Assembly (NCBI GenBank): GCA_946482325.1
Contig: CAMLRA010000038.1
Coordinates: 1 to 29,001 of the forward strand
DNA: 29,001 nt
From: an uncultured Chromatiaceae bacterium
GTDB taxonomy: Bacteria > Pseudomonadota > Gammaproteobacteria > Enterobacterales > Alteromonadaceae
Direction: 5' to 3'
Shown: positions 26,417-29,001 of the stretch, piece after piece
Position numbering within the stretch: the first letter of the stretch is position 1
Layout of the letters: each line of letters begins with the position of its first letter
The notes under the pieces: generated by a model
Seen by the model: only the letters and a program-made list of their open reading frames with translations
What the model was told of the DNA's origin: nothing
The model's database searches: none
Made by a program: the position numbers and the translations under genes

Positions 26417-26503
26417 TGAAGGCGCATCTCTTATTATTATGGTTCTTTCCACGTAAAAAATGAGCATATAACGATTTTTTGCAAGATCCAAGACTTTTGT
26501 GCG

Positions 26504-26532
26504 TTTAATCGGGAGTAATGTTGCAGTAGAAT
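26504..26532 (+). promoter_or_regulatory. Candidate promoter for tyrS
   Basis: TAGAAT (26527-26532) matches five of six at -10; TTTAAT (26504-26509) is a weak -35 at a 17-base spacing. It lies 45 bases before the tyrS start, within the gap divergent to mepM. CGGAGA at 26562-26567 is the tyrS ribosome binding site. Confidence 0.35.
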
Positions 26533-26577
26533 GCGGACTTAGATTTTTAGCTGAAAAAATATCCGGAGAACTGGCGC

Positions 26578-27780
26578 ATGACGCAGTGGCAACAGGCCCT
26601 GGCCGAGATCAAGCGGGGCTTAGAAGAGATCCTGCTGGAAGACGAATTAATCGAAAAACTGAAGGAAGGTAAACCGCTGAAAGTTAAAGCCGGTTTTGAT
26701 CCAACAGCTCCAGATTTGCACTTAGGCCACACGGTCCTGATCAATAAATTACGCACTTTCCAGCAGCTCGGTCACGAGGTGATTTTCCTGATCGGCGATT
26801 TCACCGGCATGATTGGCGATCCAACCGGTAAAAACGTCACCCGCAAGCCATTAACGCGTGAAGACGTGCTGGCCAATGCCAAGACTTATCAGGATCAAGT
26901 GTTTAAGATCCTGGATCCGGCCAAGACGCGCATTGCTTTTAACTCCGAATGGATGGAAAAACTCGGCGCTGCCGGCATGATCAAACTGGCCGCACGTCAA
27001 ACAGTTGCTCGCATGCTGGAACGCGACGATTTCAAAAAGCGTTATGCCAACAATCAATCCATTGCTATTCATGAATTTTTATACCCGCTGGTACAAGGCT
27101 GGGATTCTGTCGCACTGCAGGCCGACATCGAAATGGGCGGCACCGACCAGCGCTTCAACCTGCTGATGGGCCGTGAGCTGCAAAAAGACGAAGGTCAGCG
27201 CCCGCAAACGGTGTTAATGGTGCCGCTGCTGGAAGGTCTGGACGGCGTGCAGAAGATGTCGAAATCACTCGGCAACTACATCGGCATCACCGACAGCCCA
27301 ACCGAGATGTTTGGTAAAGTGATGTCGATCTCTGACGATCTGATGTGGCGTTATTACGATCTGTTGAGTTTCCGCGCTATCGAAGACATTGCCGCGCTGA
27401 AACAACAAGCTGCGGAAGGGCGCAATCCACGCGACATCAAAATCGAACTGGCGAAAGAAATCATCGCCCGTTTCCACTCTGATGCCGATGCCGAAGCTGC
27501 ACATCAGGACTTTATCCAGCGTTTTTCGAAAAACGCGTTACCGGATGACATCCCGGAGCTGACACTGAATATCGAAGGCGACAACCTGCCGATCGCTCAG
27601 CTGTTAAAAGAAGCCTGCCTGGTGGAAAGCACTTCAGAAGCGCTACGGATGATCAAACAAGGCGCAGTGAAACTGAACGGTGACGTGAAAGTGGAAGACA
27701 GCAAGCTAGTTTTTGAAAAAGGCTCCAGCACCATTTTCCAGGTTGGTAAACGCAAGTTCGCTAAAGTGACTTTGGCCTGA
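26578..27780 (+). CDS. tyrS: Tyrosyl-tRNA synthetase
   Basis: A 400-residue class I synthetase that charges tRNA-Tyr. The HIGH-type motif is HLGH at 48-51 ([11 protein letters not shown]) and the KMSKS motif is intact at 226-230. [19 protein letters not shown] marks the tyrosine-binding region, and an S4 RNA-binding domain lies at the C-terminus (about 335-398; [19 protein letters not shown]). The length and the [14 protein letters not shown] segment place it with the shorter TyrRS group found in Pseudomonas and many marine gammaproteobacteria rather than with E. coli TyrS. No T-box or other leader control is visible. A strong terminator follows, so it is probably monocistronic. Confidence 0.97.
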   Translation: MTQWQQALAEIKRGLEEILLEDELIEKLKEGKPLKVKAGFDPTAPDLHLGHTVLINKLRTFQQLGHEVIFLIGDFTGMIGDPTGKNVTRKPLTREDVLANAKTYQDQVFKILDPAKTRIAFNSEWMEKLGAAGMIKLAARQTVARMLERDDFKKRYANNQSIAIHEFLYPLVQGWDSVALQADIEMGGTDQRFNLLMGRELQKDEGQRPQTVLMVPLLEGLDGVQKMSKSLGNYIGITDSPTEMFGKVMSISDDLMWRYYDLLSFRAIEDIAALKQQAAEGRNPRDIKIELAKEIIARFHSDADAEAAHQDFIQRFSKNALPDDIPELTLNIEGDNLPIAQLLKEACLVESTSEALRMIKQGAVKLNGDVKVEDSKLVFEKGSSTIFQVGKRKFAKVTLA

Positions 27781-27811
27781 TCCACTGAAGATCTCAGGAT
27801 CCTGTCGTAGT

Positions 27812-27837
27812 AAAAAACCGCCTCCGGGCGGTTTTTT
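27812..27837 (+). terminator. Intrinsic terminator after tyrS
   Basis: AAAAAACCGCC (27812-27822) pairs perfectly with GGCGGTTTTTT (27827-27837) around the loop TCCG. The GC stem with a run of six T is a textbook Rho-independent terminator, 31 bases after the tyrS stop. The symmetric A/T tracts could make it work in both directions. Confidence 0.92.
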
Positions 27838-27858
27838 ATATTCAGGGACGGATTGTAT

Positions 27859-27897
27859 GCAGAAAATGCTGGTACGTGGTACCCAGATCTTTTCTGC
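27859..27897. repeat. 39-nt imperfect hairpin of unknown role
   Basis: GCAGAAAA (27859-27866) is exactly complementary to TTTTCTGC (27890-27897). Inside, CTGGTAC (27869-27875) pairs with GTACCCAG (27879-27886) apart from one bulged C. It lies in the gap between the tyrS terminator and the SPFH gene, with no coding sequence nearby and no T run after it. It could be a small structured RNA, a protein site or a relic of a mobile repeat; nothing decides between these. Confidence 0.4.
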
Positions 27898-27982
27898 GAT
27901 TCGCTGCCATCCATGGCGCTCAGCTTTCAGGCCAACGCAGAAAAATCCAACAATTTGCTTGCACTCTGATCCAACGCGATCT

Positions 27983-28009
27983 AATGTGATATTAAATTGA
28001 TATCACATT
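27983..28009. promoter_or_regulatory. 27-bp palindrome, candidate operator of the SPFH-Arc operon
   Basis: AATGTGATAT (27983-27992) and ATATCACATT (28000-28009) are perfect ten-base inverted repeats around the spacer TAAATTG. It ends 10 bases before the SPFH start, next to the GAGGTGA ribosome binding site, and overlaps a possible -10 (TAATGT 27982-27987, with TTGCAC 27959-27964 at 17 bases). A dimeric repressor site is likely; the Arc-like protein two genes on is one candidate ligand. Confidence 0.6.
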
Positions 28010-28019
28010 GAGGTGAGTT

Positions 28020-28877
28020 ATGCTGAAAGAAACCCGGGCGCAGGCCAAATCAGGTTTTACTACTTTGTTTGTGTTGCTCGTACTGCAGATAGCGTCTGTG
28101 GCAATAGTCCTGACGATGCCGCCGTTGTTAAAAGTGTTGGCATTGCTGGGCGGTATTGTGGTGTTTATCTGTTGGTTTGGCTTTTATATGGTGCAGCCGA
28201 ATCAGTCGGCAGTGTTGCAGTTGTTTGGCCGTTATGTCGGTACTGACTTTGAAAATGGCCTGCGCTGGGCCAATCCGTTTTACAGCAAACAAAAAGTCAG
28301 TCTGCGGGTGCGTAACTTTGAGAGCAGTAAATTAAAGGTCAACGACCATGCCGGTAACCCGGTGGATATCGCCGCTGTGGTGGTGTGGAAAGTAGTCGAC
28401 AGTGCTGAAGCGGTGTTTGAAGTGGAAGACTACGAGAACTTTGTCAGCATTCAGAGCGAAGCCGCCATTCGTTATTTGGCGTCGAGTTACCCGTACGAAG
28501 CAGAAAAAGAGCACGACATCAGCCTGCGTAGCAGCGGCACTGATATTACTGATTTGCTGCGTACTGAGATCCAGAACCGTCTGCATAAAGCCGGGGTGGA
28601 AGTGATTGAAGCGCGCATCAGTCATCTGGCTTATGCGCAGGAGATCGCCAGTGCCATGTTGCAGCGTCAGCAAGCGCGGGCTGTGGTGATGGCGCGTCAG
28701 CAGATTGTTGAAGGCGCGGTTGGTATGGTCGAAATGGCGCTGCAGCGTTTGTCGGAAAAAGATGTGGTGCAGCTCGATGAAGAGCGCAAAGCGGCGATGG
28801 TCAGTAATCTGCTGGTGGTGCTCTGTGGTGACCACAGTGTGTCGCCGGTGATTAACACCGGTACTATTTATTCTTAA
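28020..28877 (+). CDS. SPFH/Band 7 domain membrane protein
   Basis: A 285-residue protein with two adjacent N-terminal membrane segments (about 13-33 and 37-58), then a stomatin/prohibitin/flotillin/HflK-type SPFH domain (about 57-220). The domain starts at [20 protein letters not shown] and contains [20 protein letters not shown], split around residues 97-116, and [19 protein letters not shown]. The helical [23 protein letters not shown] segment follows, as in stomatin-like proteins. Such proteins form oligomeric membrane rings that scaffold proteases or lipid domains; the partner here is unknown. The ATG at 28020 has GAGGTGA upstream. The next gene, Arc-like, begins 12 bases after its stop, suggesting one operon behind the 27-bp palindrome. 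Confidence 0.9.
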   Translation: MLKETRAQAKSGFTTLFVLLVLQIASVAIVLTMPPLLKVLALLGGIVVFICWFGFYMVQPNQSAVLQLFGRYVGTDFENGLRWANPFYSKQKVSLRVRNFESSKLKVNDHAGNPVDIAAVVVWKVVDSAEAVFEVEDYENFVSIQSEAAIRYLASSYPYEAEKEHDISLRSSGTDITDLLRTEIQNRLHKAGVEVIEARISHLAYAQEIASAMLQRQQARAVVMARQQIVEGAVGMVEMALQRLSEKDVVQLDEERKAAMVSNLLVVLCGDHSVSPVINTGTIYS

Positions 28878-28889
28878 GCAAGGTGAGCC

Positions 28890-29001
28890 GTGGCTAAAAA
28901 AGCTTTTGCCCTGCGCATCGACGAGCAGATGTTGCAGGCGCTGCAACACTGGGCGGACGATGAATTTCGCAGCGTCAATGGTCAGATTGAGTTTTTGCTG
29001 C
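28890..29001 (+). CDS. Arc-like ribbon-helix-helix DNA-binding protein, N-terminal part (cut by window end)
   Basis: The first 37 residues of a gene cut by the window edge. A GTG start at 28890 has AAGG six bases upstream. The sequence AKKAFALRIDEQMLQALQHW followed by ADDEFRSVNGQIEFLL fits a ribbon-helix-helix fold: a short basic strand, helix A, a turn and helix B, as in Arc and related repressors. It sits directly behind the SPFH gene. A role as regulator of that operon is plausible but not shown, and anything after residue 37 is outside the window. Confidence 0.75.
   Translation, partial: MAKKAFALRIDEQMLQALQHWADDEFRSVNGQIEFLL

Overview
The window looks like chromosomal DNA of a gammaproteobacterium, about half G+C. 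The gene content and order (ileS-lspA-fkpB-ispH next to a type IV minor-pilin locus, a pqiABC operon, anmK and a MepM-type peptidase) suggest a Rheinheimera/Alishewanella-like member of the Alteromonadales-Chromatiales group. That placement is inferred from gene content only; no marker gene was compared. No tRNA, rRNA, insertion sequence or CRISPR array is visible.

Layout. Positions 1-2523 (+) hold the end of ileS, then lspA, fkpB and ispH, in the conserved order with overlapping or nearly touching ends. Positions 2524-4330 (+) hold a LytS/AlgZ-type sensor kinase and a LytTR (AlgR-type) response regulator. Positions 4428-18108 are a type IV pilus minor-pilin island of about 13.7 kb with three cassettes. 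Cassette 1 (-, 7443 to 4428) is pilE-fimT-pilV-pilW-pilX; it has no PilY1, and its PilX-like protein carries a long C-terminal extension. Cassette 2 (+, 7805-14025) is fimU/fimT-pilV-pilW-pilX-pilY1-pilE, the full set known from Pseudomonas aeruginosa. Cassette 3 (+, 14085-17587) holds divergent PilV-, PilW-, PilX- and PilE-like proteins around a 449-residue protein resembling only the C-terminal propeller of PilY1; a sixth gene, a FimT/GspH-like pilin, faces it on the minus strand (18108 to 17584).

Positions 18295-23950 (+) hold nadE (glutamine-dependent NAD synthetase), glnB (PII) and pqiABC (MCE-type envelope lipid transport). Positions 23975-26416 (-) hold a LysM/M23 murein peptidase followed by anmK, both concerned with peptidoglycan turnover. 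Positions 26578-27780 (+) hold tyrS with a strong intrinsic terminator. Positions 28020-29001 (+) hold an SPFH-domain membrane protein behind a 27-bp palindrome, then the start of an Arc-like DNA-binding protein cut by the window end.

How it fits together. In P. aeruginosa the minor pilins and PilY1 prime assembly of type IV pili and form the tip, and FimS(AlgZ)/AlgR activates their operon. Here a similar two-component pair lies directly beside the pilin island, and the cassette 1/cassette 2 divergent promoter region contains one LytTR-like half-site. The likely picture is one pilus machine, encoded elsewhere, with up to three alternative tip or priming complexes. Cassette 3 is the most divergent and the best candidate for something not yet described.
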